A stretch of DNA of 64,000 nucleotides from Oikopleura dioica (Eukaryota; Chordata; Appendicularia; Copelata; Oikopleuridae), in the NCBI GenBank assembly GCA_907165135.1, contig OU015566.1, positions 12,756,157 through 12,820,156 of the forward strand. Reading direction: 5' to 3'. The notes under the pieces were generated by a model. That model was not told where the DNA came from, ran no database searches, and worked only from the letters and a program-made list of their open reading frames with translations. Position numbers and translations under genes: made by a program. Below are positions 49,690 through 63,577 of this stretch, in pieces; position 1 is the first letter of the stretch; each line of letters starts with the position of its first letter.

Positions 49690-50615
49690 TTATATATTGA
49701 ATAACTTGAGTAAGTAAACTAAAGCTAAAGCTTCGATTTCGATTCTCTGTTGAATTTTTTTTCACAAGTATTGCGTTGCCATTTTTTTAATATTCTAAAG
49801 AAGAGTGTTTATTCAAGAGATGGGAATTGGAAGAATTGGATTTATTTTTTATAATATTTGTTCACGAAAGAATGGAACCTTTGTTCCGGGCAGTAGATCG
49901 ACGAGAAATAATAACAGGGTAATATTTTTATGCATCTGTGTAAAAGAAATAAAAAAAATATAGAAAATTTAATAATGAAGAAGTTAGAGTCAGAGTAATT
50001 TTCCGTCAACATTTTTTCGGCAAAAGATGAGACGACTTCAAGAGCAGATTTTTATATAACGATAATACAAAAACAAAGCTCAAGCTATTCATCATCCCTA
50101 TTCAAGAGCCCAGTATGATAAGTCAAGGATATTGAGGAGGAATTTTGGTGTGTCGATTGGCACGCTTCGCATTTTAACGACAGTGAATGGTAGGTCAATT
50201 GAAAAAAAATAGAATGAACTAAAGGAAGAATAATAGAATAAATGTATAGGAGAACTATAAAGAGCAAAATTATTTTTCAAAGAATTTAGCACTATTTTAG
50301 CGCTAGAATAGATAATAGGCAAATGAACCTGAAATAGGCTTGAAACGTAAAAGTTGAAAGTTGAGAAGCTTTTTAAGGAGATTTCATAGCATAAAGAAAT
50401 AATTGAATATTGAGATTAGATAAAACATTGTCTAAAAAAGGTCACTTGGAAAACATGTGAAGCTCGGAGTATTTACAAGGTCAAGCGGGGGAGATACAGT
50501 ATTACAGTAAGTAAAGAACAATCATCAATGCCGGAAGAGAGGTTGAGATCGTTCAAATGTCCCATCATTATGCATCGTTACATTTTCTAGAGACGATTTT
50601 TGAGCTTGAGAAGGA
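49690..50615. other. Intergenic region, no gene seen
   Basis: A+T-rich DNA between the transporter start and the receptor kinase stop. No supported feature beyond presumed promoter and 3' end. Confidence 0.5.
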
Positions 50616-50620
50616 ATGCT

Positions 50621-53434
50621 TCATTGTGTACCTGGAATAGTCATATTTGGATCGCATGGGTTAGATCTGGGCGGATTCAAGGGCTGGTTATTAAGGTAGT
50701 TGAAAATCGGCTCATTCGGTTGCAGCCGCGGTTGCTGTCGCTGTTGAATCATCAAAGGATCAGGGTGTGGCGTTGAGGTTGACGGGCCGTTTGAATGGCT
50801 TAGCATTGAGTGGCTTCCTTGAGCAGTCAGACCGTTTGGAGTGTTGGAGCCAACAATCGAGTGCTCAGGCATGGGAAGGCCGCCGGAAGAGCCACCGGAT
50901 GAGGATTGACGGCTCAGCGAATACATGGGTGCTTGACCATCCGCCTATAAGAAAAGGTATTTATCTTGTTTTCATACTGTCAACTTACGTTACAGCCAAA
51001 CTGTGCTTGAATCTCTTGAACTCTCTTGAGCACACATCCTGCAGTGAGACGAGCCTCGGCGTCGCAATCCCAACAATCTCTAATTGTCTCACAGAGATTC
51101 TTGAATTTGTCGTCCTCACTCCACGGGGGATCGTCGTATGCGTCGTCCTTCTTCTTGAATTTTGGGCGAAGGTTGTTGTCAACGATGTTATTTTGGAGGT
51201 CCTCAAGGGTGGGCTTTTCCTTGGTGAAAAAATGATTCGTTAAATAGATGCGTTTTTCGTCATGAATTCACCGTTCCTGAGTGCCAAGCTCATTTTCATA
51301 CGGCAACGAGTAGTGAGCAGGTCCACGTGGCAAGTCCTTGCATCGGGAAAGACATTCCCACATGACCAAAGCAAAAGCATACATGTCAATGCGCAAAAAG
51401 GCATCACGGTGAAAGGAAATTGCACGCTCGAGAATCTCTGGCGCCATGTATCTCCGCGTTCCAACTAAAATAAGGAGGTAAAATGGCTGTTTTAGCCGAT
51501 AAAATACCAGATGGGTGGGCATCTCCAAGGTTTTCACCAAGTTTGAATTGAATGGCAAGGCCAAAATCGCTTAGGACCGCCGTCAAATCGTTCTTGAGCA
51601 AGACATTCTTTGATTTGAGATCTCGATGAGCAACAGACGGCTTTCCCTCAGACAGTTGAGTGAAGGTAGGTGTCATATCTTCGTGTAGAAACCGCAGACC
51701 ATCCGCCATAGTGGCGATCACATTCAATAATTGAGAGAATGTCTATAAGCAAATTGATTAATTCTGACTCTAGTCAATCCTTGGTCAGAAAAGAGGGTCA
51801 GCCGAGAACTTACCAAGGTGTGTTTGTGCAAAAAGTCACTGAGCGATCCGACTTCGTGGTATTCTGTGACGATCCAGTACTCCTTCTGAACGTCGTATCG
51901 CTCTTGAGCACCGAGGAAGGTGAGAATGTTGGGCTTGTGAATGTCCATAAGTGGCTTGAGCATCATGTAGATACTTCGCTCATTGTCATAAGAGTTTTTA
52001 TCCTATAAATTTTCGCCAGAAAGTCAAAAGAAAGATCCTACCTGAAGGCACTTTACAGCATATTTACGATTGTCGCTACTTAGCCCCGTCCAAACAGTTC
52101 CATATTTTCCTTCTGCGAATTTTTCATGGAGCTGAATGTCACTCACCCACGCATCCTGGTGATCAACATCCTATAATCAACGATCGGAAGCTGCAAAACT
52201 AATGTTCACTTACGATGGTGTAGTCCTGGTGTAAATCAACGCGCGAGTCGTTCCCGTTCTGTGTTGGGAGTATTGGAATCTGCTCGTTGTGCGTTCCATT
52301 CATCCCGTTGTTAGACGGAGTTTTTCGGCGTACGTAGAACTTGTAAACAAAAGCGAAAACGACGACGACTCCACAGAGGATGGGGACCGTGATGGAGATA
52401 AGTTTGTACAGGTTGAATGTAGCCGCTTCCTTAATTTTCTGTTAAAGCTAAATTTGAACGGAGCTTTACCGGTTCTTCAGGCTCGAATTCTTTCCAGGAG
52501 TGATTGATGTTCATATGATGGTTGCAGTTGTCACTTCTACACCTACAGCCGATATAAATCGTTTCGTTTTCTTCCTTAGGCACTTCAGATTCCACATCGC
52601 AGGTTTCATTGATTATCTCCATCGTCGAATGCGGGGCGTGAAAACAAATGGCATAGCTAAACAGGGTCGGTTTAAATCATCATAAAGCGGTAAAGCAATC
52701 ACCTGATGTAGTAGTTTTCACTATTGTCGCAGCTCTTTGTCTCGTGATTGGGGCCCTTGCACTCCGCTCTCGTGTGGCAGCGGTAGGCTAGCGGGTTGTC
52801 GTCCTTGATTTTACTGTCCATGCCGCAGGGATAGTGCGATACTGCGCACCACAGTTGATCCTCGCCAAAAGGTGTTGTCTTCTGCACAACTTGAGGAGAT
52901 ATCTTTCTGTTGGATTTGAAAGAGCACGGGGAGAAATAAAGCTGGTCTCCATTCTTAATTCTTGATAAGAGCAAGAATATGGGGTTCCCTTACGTTTCCA
53001 GCATGATTTGCATATGTTGCTTTATAAATGCTTCCGGAAGAAATGTCAAGAATCTGTTGAATTTTAGGGTCATTGAAGTCAATCCCATTTTCGAGAAGAT
53101 CTTGCTTGTCAACAGGAGACGATCCATTTCCATAGTAGTAGTAATAGTTGTCGATTAGATTAACGAGGTCTTTGAAAATGATTCCCGACAGGTGCTTGTT
53201 GCTTGGTTCGTCTAGGTCGACCAGGGTTTCAGCCGTGCCGAGGAGGAATTGGCCGGTTGATTCATTTTTAGGGAGAGGAAATGGACTCACTCTTTGGTCA
53301 TAAAAACACTTTTTTGGGCTCGTCTACAAGAACTTCCTTGCGGAATTTTCGACAGGCGATATTACGTTATATTCTGAGCCCTGAACCTGAAGGGCCAAAG
53401 ATCCAGGAAGCAAAAGTTTGAAAACCAATCCCAT
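50621..53434 (-). CDS. Activin/BMP type II receptor-like Ser/Thr kinase
   Basis: Single-pass receptor kinase of TGF-beta signalling. Eleven exons (53434-53387, 53308-52994, 52953-52703, 52656-52470, 52438-52214, 52170-52042, 52002-51814, 51742-51508, 51464-51277, 51219-50989, 50944-50621) sum to 773 aa. Signal peptide [16 protein letters not shown]; a Cys-rich ectodomain ending [35 protein letters not shown]; a kinase with [64 protein letters not shown], the ACVR2/BMPR2 signature. No GS box, so type II. The ectodomain is expanded by about 80 residues (Asn/Tyr-rich YYYYYGNGS). An intron at 51276-51220 needs a GA donor. The final exon might splice further. Confidence 0.88.
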
Positions 53435-53764
53435 GATCCATCTGTTTTACATAAACTGTCTAAAAACATGAATTCGGTGTAAAAAATTGATTTCGATTGC
53501 AGACTTCATTTTAGACGATAATGAACTTTCTAAACAGGGTCTCTAAAAACGAGAGCGTCCAAAAACAGGCGTGGGGGTTTTCAAAGTAGCATCAGTTTCA
53601 GTATTTTCCTAAAATAGTAGATAGAGATTGGATGTTTTTCGGAGTTCACAAAAGTTCAAGGTACAGTTGTAAGATTGGAATATTCTATTGGCGTTTTTGC
53701 GTAGTGTCATAAAATGACCATTCTCTTATCGAATAATATCGTTAATTTCTGCATACTAATCTGT

Positions 53765-56700
53765 CTAATTCTCGTCCTCTTCACTCTCCGTTTCCTAAAT
53801 AAAAGAAATAAATAAGAGTTACAACATGACATGAAGAATATGATTAGGGACTTTCACGGGAAAATGACTGCCCTTCGATTTTCGTAAAAATTTCCTTAAA
53901 AGTATGGATTTTTTAGCTGATTCTGATGATACCAAAATCTTTTTGATCGGATAATGCTGCGGAAGACAAACTCAAGACTACTCTTAAAGCTGACCGATTT
54001 TTCACCCGAGTTTTCTGGGTCACTTGCTTATTATTTTTCGAAAATTTCTTTGCAAACATGAAGCTTAGGACTTCCGGGAACTTTTTTTGTGTTAATCACC
54101 CGGTATTGTTTGCATCTGATTCCGTGTACTGGGTCAAAGCAAGCACCCACTGAGATTATGGCGCGCGCTAATGCTTTTCGGGCTCCCCGCGCAGCGTGTA
54201 AAGCACTAGCGCGCCGTCACTTTTACTTAGTTATCTGATGATTGTGGCCGACTAGTAGAACCAAGTAAATTCATTTTTTGAGAGATTAAGAAAAAGAGTC
54301 TGATAGAAAAGATATCGAAAAAAGAATGACGAGGCAAGACGAGCTCTATACTTTTTCGATCTTTGAAAGATAAATTCGATGTTTTTCATAATATTCAATA
54401 TTTTTTTGCCAATTTTTTGATCATATTTGGAATCAGCAGGTAAGAAAACATGTTTTTTTCTGAAAAATCAAGAAAAACGGATGGCTATTTCGGGTAGTTG
54501 GAAAAGCGAAAATTGGGCCCTCGCGCTCCCGTGATAGTCCCTAAATATGATAAATAGCGCCGCTTTTTATATTCATTATACAGCTCTTCCTTTCTCTCTT
54601 TTTTCTCAAAGAAGAATATGGGAAAATTGATATAAAATGGTAGGTCGTGATGCTCTTAGTTATACCTCAGATTCCACATTCGCTGAATCACTTGGCGGCA
54701 AGACAGCCTCGATTTCATCGATGAAGGGTGCCTTTTTCAACTCATACCGGCCACTCTGCCTTTCGATCTCGGCCTGGATTTTTTCTTAATAAATTATTTA
54801 ACAAATTATACATTAAAAACCCGCAGCATCAGCAGACCAAGCTTGGCAACTTACCCATGGCTACATTTAGGACCTCTACTCCATGTTTCTGGTCGTTCGT
54901 TGTTGTGGTGATAAAGTAAAGAGGTGGGGCGTAGAGTTGAATTTTAATCTAAACAAGACGGTCTTTCCCTCGTATTTTTATCACCAAAACTTACGGGAAC
55001 TTGTTCTGTACTGCATTCCAATCCCTTCGTAAGCGCGGCTTTGATAGCATCGACGCCTTCGTATTCATAACAAGTAACTTCAATCTCGGCTCTCAGTTTT
55101 TTGGGTTGAGGGGTCAGTCGCTACAAAGAAAAACATTTTATTCACAGGTCTATCTGTTCGCTATTAGCAGAAAAATCGAAAGCGGGGCGAGAAGTACCGC
55201 AATTAATGTTTACCTGTCTGATAGTCTTGAGAAGAGCGGCCTTTTGCGCGTCCGTAATATCAAGCTCGTCTAGAACCTCTTCGTTGTCGACGCACTCTTT
55301 GAATTTGTTGTACGAAGCACGGTGGGGCTACAAGAATTGATAGTTGATCTGGAAGACAAGCTCGTGCGAACTTATATTCACATATTTGATGGTTATGTAA
55401 TGGCATTAGAGGGTACCCTCCGGAACGGATTAGTTGAATAAATTTATACATCGAATAATTACTTGCGACAAAAATATAGTACCGCGATTTTCATTTCTAG
55501 ATGACTATTGTGTCCGCCTACGCTCCGTCAATTTACATTATCAATTTTTCGTTATAACATTTTTCCCATGCAAAAATGTTAAAACGACGTGCGTAGGCGG
55601 ACAAAAATAGTCACTCAGGAATGATAATCACGGTACAACTTTTAGCTGTGTGAAAATCGGGAACACGAAAATCGCGACTTACCTCTTCTGGTCGTTTGTA
55701 TTTGGCATCAAAGTGCCAGGCTGTTTTCTCCATGAACTCTTCAAGCTCCTCGTTCGTCGTGATACCTGCCAGTTCCGCCGCATACGTAACAATTGAGTTT
55801 ACGTGCTTCGCCTGTCCGGGAAAATGTGTGTGATAAAGAAAGCCTATCGGCAGATATGCTTACCTTTTCATATCTGTTCTCACATCTCCTTTTCTCATCT
55901 TCTGATAGACGTCTCTTTGAAAGATCGATGTATCCTTTATCCTATTTCATGGGTTACTTTTGGTCCTTGTTTCTTTGGTGTTTTTACTGTAGTGAAGGGT
56001 TAGTAGAGTAGGCTCACAATCACTGTGAGCCCGGTTCATAATTCTGAGGAATTTTCTGTCGAAAAATATGATTTTTTTAGATGTCTAAAATCAGATCTCC
56101 TGATTCAGGATCTGTAAGCGCTGCGCGCCTGATCTGATGGAGAAACTCACTTTTCGCTTCACTTATCTCTTTACTTTTTTGTGTGCATCCAGTAATTTTG
56201 AGTCACTTTTTCGCAAAAATTATGAACCGGCTTAACAACTTTGTGTATAATAGACTATTATCATTAATAGTCGAATAACACCGTGGTTTCCGGAAAAAAA
56301 GAAAGTGACCCGTTTTCCTTGTCCACTCGAACTACCACGGCGCACTCATCGCGGCCAACCCTGACAAGCTTGTTGATGGATCTGATTCGTCTACGGGACA
56401 GCTCAGATAGGAGAATCATGCCTATAAAATTTTTACTTTTGAGCCAGGTTATTTTCCAGGGATCATCTGTTCTCTGACAAAAAGAACTCTTTGGAAAAAG
56501 CCTCCCTCGAAAATTCTAGATATTTATAATGCACAAAGCCTCTTGTTCTCCATATGAGGATAAGAAAGATGATCAAGAGGATTATTAAAATAAGAAGGAG
56601 GCTCCCTCGGGAAGTTCCCACGGCTCCGTTATGAAATGGAATTATTTTTATCGAAAATGACTTTTAGGGAAAGGGAGGGGCTTCGAAATGTATTCTGAAA

Positions 56701-56984
56701 GGTTGGCCATTCTCGGGTTACGAGCTTTAGAACGATCGAAAGAAGCTCGAATATTTTCAAATAAGGATGAAACAACATTTGCCATAAATACTTATGATCC
56801 TGAAAAGACGCCTGGTAGCAGGTTACTTACCAGGAATATTATTGAACTCTAGCAGCTTGACATAAGCTCCCATCTCGCCAATCTCAGTGACAGTCGCGAT
56901 AACCGCATCATCAGCATCAGGAAACGGTTCCTTATAAAAACGCACGGACAAGCTCTGCTTCACAACTGGTATAACCGAAGCCAT
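53765..56984 (-). CDS. EIF2S1: Translation initiation factor eIF2 alpha
   Basis: Regulatory subunit of the eIF2 ternary complex. Exons 56984-56831, 56421-56311, 55934-55864, 55811-55683, 55327-55214, 55120-54995, 54948-54855, 54784-54666, 53794-53765 total 315 aa, the human length. The S1 domain ([20 protein letters not shown]) contains the stress-kinase site [19 protein letters not shown] with the Ser51 equivalent intact. RRLTPQ-like [20 protein letters not shown] and [13 protein letters not shown] follow, then an acidic tail ending ETESEEDEN. The second intron (56310-55935) fits only as GG-AG. Several introns are unusually long (355-871 nt) and carry MITE-like inverted repeats. Confidence 0.95.
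55502..55613. mobile_element. Short MITE-like inverted repeat in an eIF2 alpha intron
   Basis: About 112 bp with near-perfect terminal inverted repeats TGACTATTGTGTCCGCCTAC at the left and its complement at the right (GTAGGCGGACAAAAATAGTCA). Sits inside the 354-nt intron 55682-55328. No clear target duplication. Confidence 0.65.
56028..56233. mobile_element. MITE-like inverted repeat in an eIF2 alpha intron
   Basis: GCCCGGTTCATAATT (56029-56043) is inverted at AATTATGAACCGGCT (56218-56232), enclosing about 175 bp within the GG-AG intron. Probably a small non-autonomous element that lengthened this intron. Confidence 0.55.
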
Positions 56985-56989
56985 TCTAC

Positions 56990-58478
56990 AATTCCAAACT
57001 CAGCAATTTGAAATTTTATCTTTTTTTTCGTATTTTTTCAAATAAAAATAATTGGTCAGAGGAGTTATTTTTTGTTGTAAGAAGAGGAGGGAGCAAGATT
57101 TTTTGTATACGAAAAAGATCTTGAGAGAATTGAATTTCAAATTTTAACAATTAAAAATTGTGAACATGAACACGGTTGGAGAAGTAGAACTAAAGGCTCT
57201 AAGATCACTGTTAATGTAACGGGCTAACTGGGGACCTCCAACACTCATTCCATCCAAAATCCAAACCTGCCAGAGCAACATAGCAACATAGGGAGCCTTA
57301 TTTATCCTCTACGTTGCTTCGTACGTGCCCTTGTTCCTCCTTGGGGGACATGGCTTTATCCCATGGATGAACATGGCTACATCGGCAGAATTTAAAGAAC
57401 GAACTAGCCCCTATATTAATTCAATAAGACAAGATGCGAGCCTGCGAGTAGTAACACTGTACTATGATTTTACACTGTCATTGAATTTTTCATGTTTTAT
57501 TTCTGAAGTCTTACCGGCCACGAGGTTTTTGTTGAATCATGTATTTTTTGGTGGAGCGAACAAGGATGGAGGAGCCAAGTTAACAAAGGTAAAAAAGTAT
57601 AAGTAGCCAAATATGCTCCAGAAATCATGTCAGGAGCAAATTGGACCGGAGAAGGTGAGAATAAAAAATTAATAATACCAGACAGACTGTAAATAACAAG
57701 TAATAGTAATTTGTAGTTTCTTGACAAGCAGAAAAGATCGAATAGTTTGTACGTTAAGTTTTCCTAGTGGGTAAAAATTTACACGTAATGAGATGCAAAA
57801 TGGTAGATACTGTATCATACAGGAAAGTACATGTACTCTTGGGTTGAGTCAGCTTTTTTAGGTTAAGGATGCGTCTGATTGAACTCGTATGGAAAAGTGT
57901 GCTTACGTGTAAGAAAGAAATTGAAGTGGGGAAAATTTGAATTTGGGTTAGCAAGGTTTCCTGCCACCTTGTTCGGAACTTGGCAGTTTACAGCTGAGAT
58001 TATCTTTTTTTGAATGAAAGTTGAAAAAAACACAGATGGCTCAGGGGCATCTTTTTGGGTTCCTTTCGTTTTTGTGTTGCGCAAAAAGACCACCGAACCA
58101 GAACTGAGTGACCGGTTGATTCTTGGCTGACTTTTCTCCCTGGCTAAAACTTGAACCCGAGTCTCGAATTCCCCCCATTTTGAAAATGAAAAAGGGGAAA
58201 AGACAGCCCTAATCCGTGTTTAGCGTTTTCTTTTCCAAAAGTCGTGTGGTTCTTTAGAATCTTGATTTGAAATTGGGGTAAAATCAGGTTGTGTGCTCTT
58301 GCTGGTAAAATAAGGGGTGGACAAAATAATAAAATATGGAGTTTTTAGCATATGGAATAAGGGCGAAATAATAATATTTTGTTTAGGAAAGGCGCGCAAC
58401 CAGAAAGATCAACGATTGCTCCTGATGGTCTTTCTGTTGTGTAGCCTCTTGTTGGACGTAGGAAAAAAGGTGTCGTGT
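56990..58478. other. Intergenic region, no gene seen
   Basis: Between the eIF2 alpha start and the PP2A stop. A 93-aa plus-strand frame at 57325-57606 has no splice partners or family motifs. Presumably the eIF2 alpha promoter and PP2A 3' end. Confidence 0.45.
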
Positions 58479-58481
58479 TGT

Positions 58482-59675
<1,194 letters not shown>

Positions 59676-59728
59676 GTATCTAGACAGAAAAGGGGATGAA
59701 GAACTAGTTGTTTTCGTGTTTAAAAATG

Positions 59729-61941
59729 TTAAACTAAAAGGTGTTTTTTATAGTCAGGATATTCGTTCAGTAAATAACGATTTTCGTATGTTAAACTTTC
59801 TTCTAAAGATGCGTTTAGTTTTGGATTGTCTAGGAGCGTTTTCAGAAGAGGGGATGAAAAGTGCTTCTTTGTAAAAATCCTGTCAAACGCCGATTCGACT
59901 TCTGATTTCTCCGAAGCTTCAAAACTGCCCGACTTTTCTTTCTCCATTAGAATGATGAAGGCGCGCAATTCTTGAGCGCACAACGCTCCTTTTCTCGCGT
60001 CAATTAGGTGTTCTACGTACTCCTCCGCAAAACCGTTTTGTAACAACTAAAAAGCGTATTGAGTTCTAGAGAAAAAGGATTGTCTCTCTTACGAAAAGGA
60101 TGAATTGACCGCCGTGGCGCGTCGCGTAAAGATGGTCGAAAAGCCCGTCTTTTGCTAATTTCGCGTTGATCTTTTCCCGTAGGCGGCAGTAATGATCGTC
60201 GTTTTCGTCGAACGTCGCAAGCGCTGTTTCGAGCAGCTGGACTGCACCTTTCCATCCGTGCTCGCTGAAAGGAGCATGAAGAAGAACAAGAAAGCTCGGG
60301 TTCTTACCGAAGGAAATTGTCGATGATTTCTGAGTTGTCTGGGTGATCTGGGTCGACGGAAGGGGGAATGTTCATGGATCTGTGCTTTGTTGGGTATTGA
60401 GCCTGAAAGTAAATATTGAAGAAAGATGCAAGCAAATGACAACATAAAGCAAATACAGCTACTAATGATAGGGCGTGGTGATGAAAGATGGTTACTAATG
60501 GCTTCGTAGGGATCATTCTTGAGACAAGCGATAAAAGAATGGTCAAACAGGCACCTTTTTCAAGAAAAAAAAAACAAAAATGACCTAAAATTAGCTAAAG
60601 AGTCAGTTCTGGGATTTTTAGAGGATTTGGAGTTAAAAAAATCAATGTAATTTCCATCCCTAACAGTGATTTTAGCCCGATAATACTCTAATAGTAACTT
60701 GAAAATTTGTTAATCAGGAGATCTTTACCTGAAGTCTTCTATTGCGCTCTGGCCACTCAGCATATCTCAAATTTCCACTTATTCTTTCCCTGACATAAAT
60801 CGGTCTATTCTTGTGCGAATAACTCTCCGAAACATCCATCATGACCAAGTTGGACCCGTCAAGGTGATAATAAAGATCGTCTTCGTGAGGAATTGGCGTG
60901 GCGATTTGCTCCCTTGCGATACATATCGGCGGCATTTCGGAGCGCTTGACAACGTCTTCGTAGAAATTTAAAAGTGACTCTTTGAATTGCGATGGGGACA
61001 TGAGGTGGTCGCCTGGGACTCGGTACTTGGTCACATGAAACGGTTCCTAAGAGAGATACGTTGATTCACGCGTTTTTCATCACTTTCTGACTCACCTGGA
61101 CGTCTCTGAAAAACATCTTCTCCTGCGCCAAGTCGAGATTGGCCTCGACTCCCTGGAGAATATAAAGCAAAGTGCGACTGAACCATGCGCCAAAAGCTGG
61201 ATGCAACTTTTCGCCATATTCGGACCACAAGAATCGATCGCTTCCTTCCGAGTTGATGCTGATTTCGGCCGAAATCGAAGGCGAACTTGAATGTATTGAG
61301 GCGGAGACGAGTTCTTTTGTCTTTTGAAAACTTGCTTCGTCGTAGTTTGTGAAGACGCTAGACGAAGTAGTAATAAAGATAAATAATTAAAAACAAACTG
61401 TAGCTAGTGTAGCCAATGCTGCAATCTGACTGTACTTACTCAACAATATCGGACAATTCCTTGGCCTTCTTGTGCTTGTGCCAGATTTCTCCATTTTCCT
61501 TCAGAGTCGATAGTTTCTCAGGCTTGGCATTGACTTTTTCGCTCAATCCCTAGCTAATTATTTATACAATTTTGTAATGCAATAAAGCTCTTACCGAAGG
61601 TCCTTTGTAGTCGATGTGGTACGCGTACGGGCCGTAGTTGAAGTTGAAACGAGTGTATTTTGGACCTGAATTATTGACAATTAAAATTGGCTCTTTTTAC
61701 TATAATTTCCTAAAAAATATGAATTTTTTTTATTAAATTAATTAAGAAATAAAGCAAATAATCTGTGATGAGTCATATCCGAGAAAATTAATTAACTTTT
61801 TTGCTCTAAAATGTAATTTATTGAGTGCTTTCTGTACCCAATGAACTTTGACCCACTTTTCCGCGAAAGAAAAATAATAAACTAACCTGGAATTTCCCTG
61901 AAAGAGGAAAACCTCTTATGCACACTGCCCACGGCTCTCAT
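59729..61941 (-). CDS. Unrecognised 466-aa protein, possibly mitochondrial
   Basis: Eight exons (61941-61887, 61665-61595, 61549-61440, 61357-61096, 61046-60729, 60402-60308, 60264-60093, 60046-59729) sum to whole codons. The N-terminus MRAVGSVHKRFSSFREIPGP is basic, Ser/Arg-rich and without acids until residue 16, like a mitochondrial presequence. Further on: RFNFNYGPYAYHIDYKGP, SEYGEKLHPAFGAWFSRTLL, PFHVTKYRVPGDHLMSPSQF, IPPSVDPDHPDN, HGGQFILFLLQNGFAEEYVE. A mitoribosomal or assembly protein would fit, but I cannot name a family. Tight spacing to PP2A suggests co-transcription. Confidence 0.65.
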
Positions 61942-61944
61942 TTT

Positions 61945-62620
61945 ACGATAAATTTACGGAAAGCGCGTGAAAGGTGATAATTTGCAATAAAAAGTGTCGA
62001 GTTCTCTCGAAATCGTGCTGATTTTGCGTCGGTCCGCTACTGCGGCCAGCGACGATCGATCTTCGATTGGTTGTTTTGAAACTCGACACCTACGCGCGCA
62101 ATAGGCGCCCTCAAGCGGACAGCGAAAATTATTCGGGGACCACTTTGAAAATTACTGGTGAAGGTAAGCTTTTGCCTGGGATTTGAAGGTGATGTAAAGA
62201 TGGAGAAAAAAGATTCTAAAATGTAATGCGAGCCGCAGAACTACGGCGGTGCCCTTGAGTGTCTATCATTATTTTCGCAGTTGTGAATGACGGATGATAT
62301 TCATGGTATACTTTATACGGTATAAATTATACCGTCTAAAGTACCAGTTTTTGCAAGAAGAAAAAACGCTATTCCAGCTTGAAGGCCACGAAATACAAAT
62401 TCTATTCGTTTTGCCTCGGCCCGTCAAGGCATGTCGGCATTTCGGAATAAGTTATTCAGTAGAGGCTCGAAATTTCGCAGCTTTCTTTACTGACCTCAGC
62501 GCTTTTCTAATTTTTAGACAGGGTTTGACCTAGCTTTTCAAAGCAGCGCTAGAACGTCATCTTTCATAATCCATCAAGCGTTGAAGTCATCCTGCCGTGA
62601 TTATGTCGACGATAGCGAAT
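61945..62620. other. Upstream region of the 466-aa gene
   Basis: GC-richer near 62030-62130 with an ATTGG box (62069-62073) and CGCGCG runs, promoter-like for the minus-strand operon. No coding frame supported. Confidence 0.45.
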
Positions 62621-62624
62621 ACCT

Positions 62625-63568
62625 AGGTAAACTTGATGAAAAATGAGCTCTTTTTAGAGCTTATAAATCAGGGAATATAATACAGTTTTAGAATCCTCAG
62701 AAGCTGGGGATCATTTTGACTATTGATACTTGAGGGTTCTGCTCATGCCCTGAGGGGTTTTGGGCCTTCCAAAGTCCCGAAATTTCGCCAATCTGGGTAA
62801 GGGGCTCATAACTTTTCTTCTCCCCACTTCTGGAGAAAGCCCACTATATGAGCTTGTAGAGGAGCCTCTAACGGTTCAGAATATGTATAGAAAACCACCG
62901 GACACCCCCATTCTAGAGCCTCTAGAAGGCCCGGAAGTTGAGGAAGTCACCGAAAAATCAGTACTTTTATACGAAAATAGAGTAAAAAGGCAATATTTTC
63001 ATCGGAAATCGTTAGAAAAACGTTTTTAATGACTTTCTGACGTACAAAATTTAGTCTGGGGTCCTCCCGGGGTGAGTTCTTACGAAATTCAATTTTTCTC
63101 ACAATATGACCCCACGTGACCTCAAATGGCCCAAGAATAAATTTTGTACGTCAGAAAGTCATTAAAAACGTTTTTCTAACGATTTCCGATGAAAATATTG
63201 CCTTTTTACTCTATTTTCGTATAAAAGTACTGATTTTTCGGTGACTTCCTCAACTTCCGGGCCTTCTAGAGGCTCTAGAATGGGGGGTGTCCGGTGGTTT
63301 TCTATACATATTCTGAACCGTTAGAGGCTCCTCTACAAGCTCATATAGTGGGCTTTCTCCAGAAGTGGGGAGAAGAAAAGTTATGAGCCCCTTACCCAGA
63401 TTGGCCAAATTTCGGGACTTTGGAAGGCCCAAAACCCCTCAGGGCATGAGCAAAACCCCCAAGTATGAATAGTCAAAATGATCCTCAGCTTCTGAGGATT
63501 CTAAAACTGTATTATATTCCCTGATTTATAAGCTCTAAAAAGAGCTCATTTTTCATCAAGTTTACCTA
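62625..63568. mobile_element. Long foldback element with 9-bp target duplication
   Basis: Arms of about 430 bp (62625-63051 and 63143-63568) are almost perfect inverted copies around an approximately 90-bp spacer. The ends read AGGTAAACTTGATG, flanked by the direct duplication CGAATACCT at 62616-62624 and 63569-63577. A 9-bp duplication is typical of Mutator-like elements. Each arm happens to carry the same open frame (GLPKSRNFANLGKGLITFLL), but it reads into the spacer and has no known motif. Confidence 0.85.
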
Positions 63569-63577
63569 CGAATACCT

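Noticed and set aside
57325-57606. 93-aa plus-strand frame between eIF2 alpha and PP2A
   Set aside because: No family motif, no splice partners and unremarkable composition.
62760-63432. Paired frames (89 and 60 aa) in the foldback arms as a transposon protein
   Set aside because: The two are the same sequence on inverted arms, run into the spacer and show no catalytic or DNA-binding motif; they are likely open by chance.
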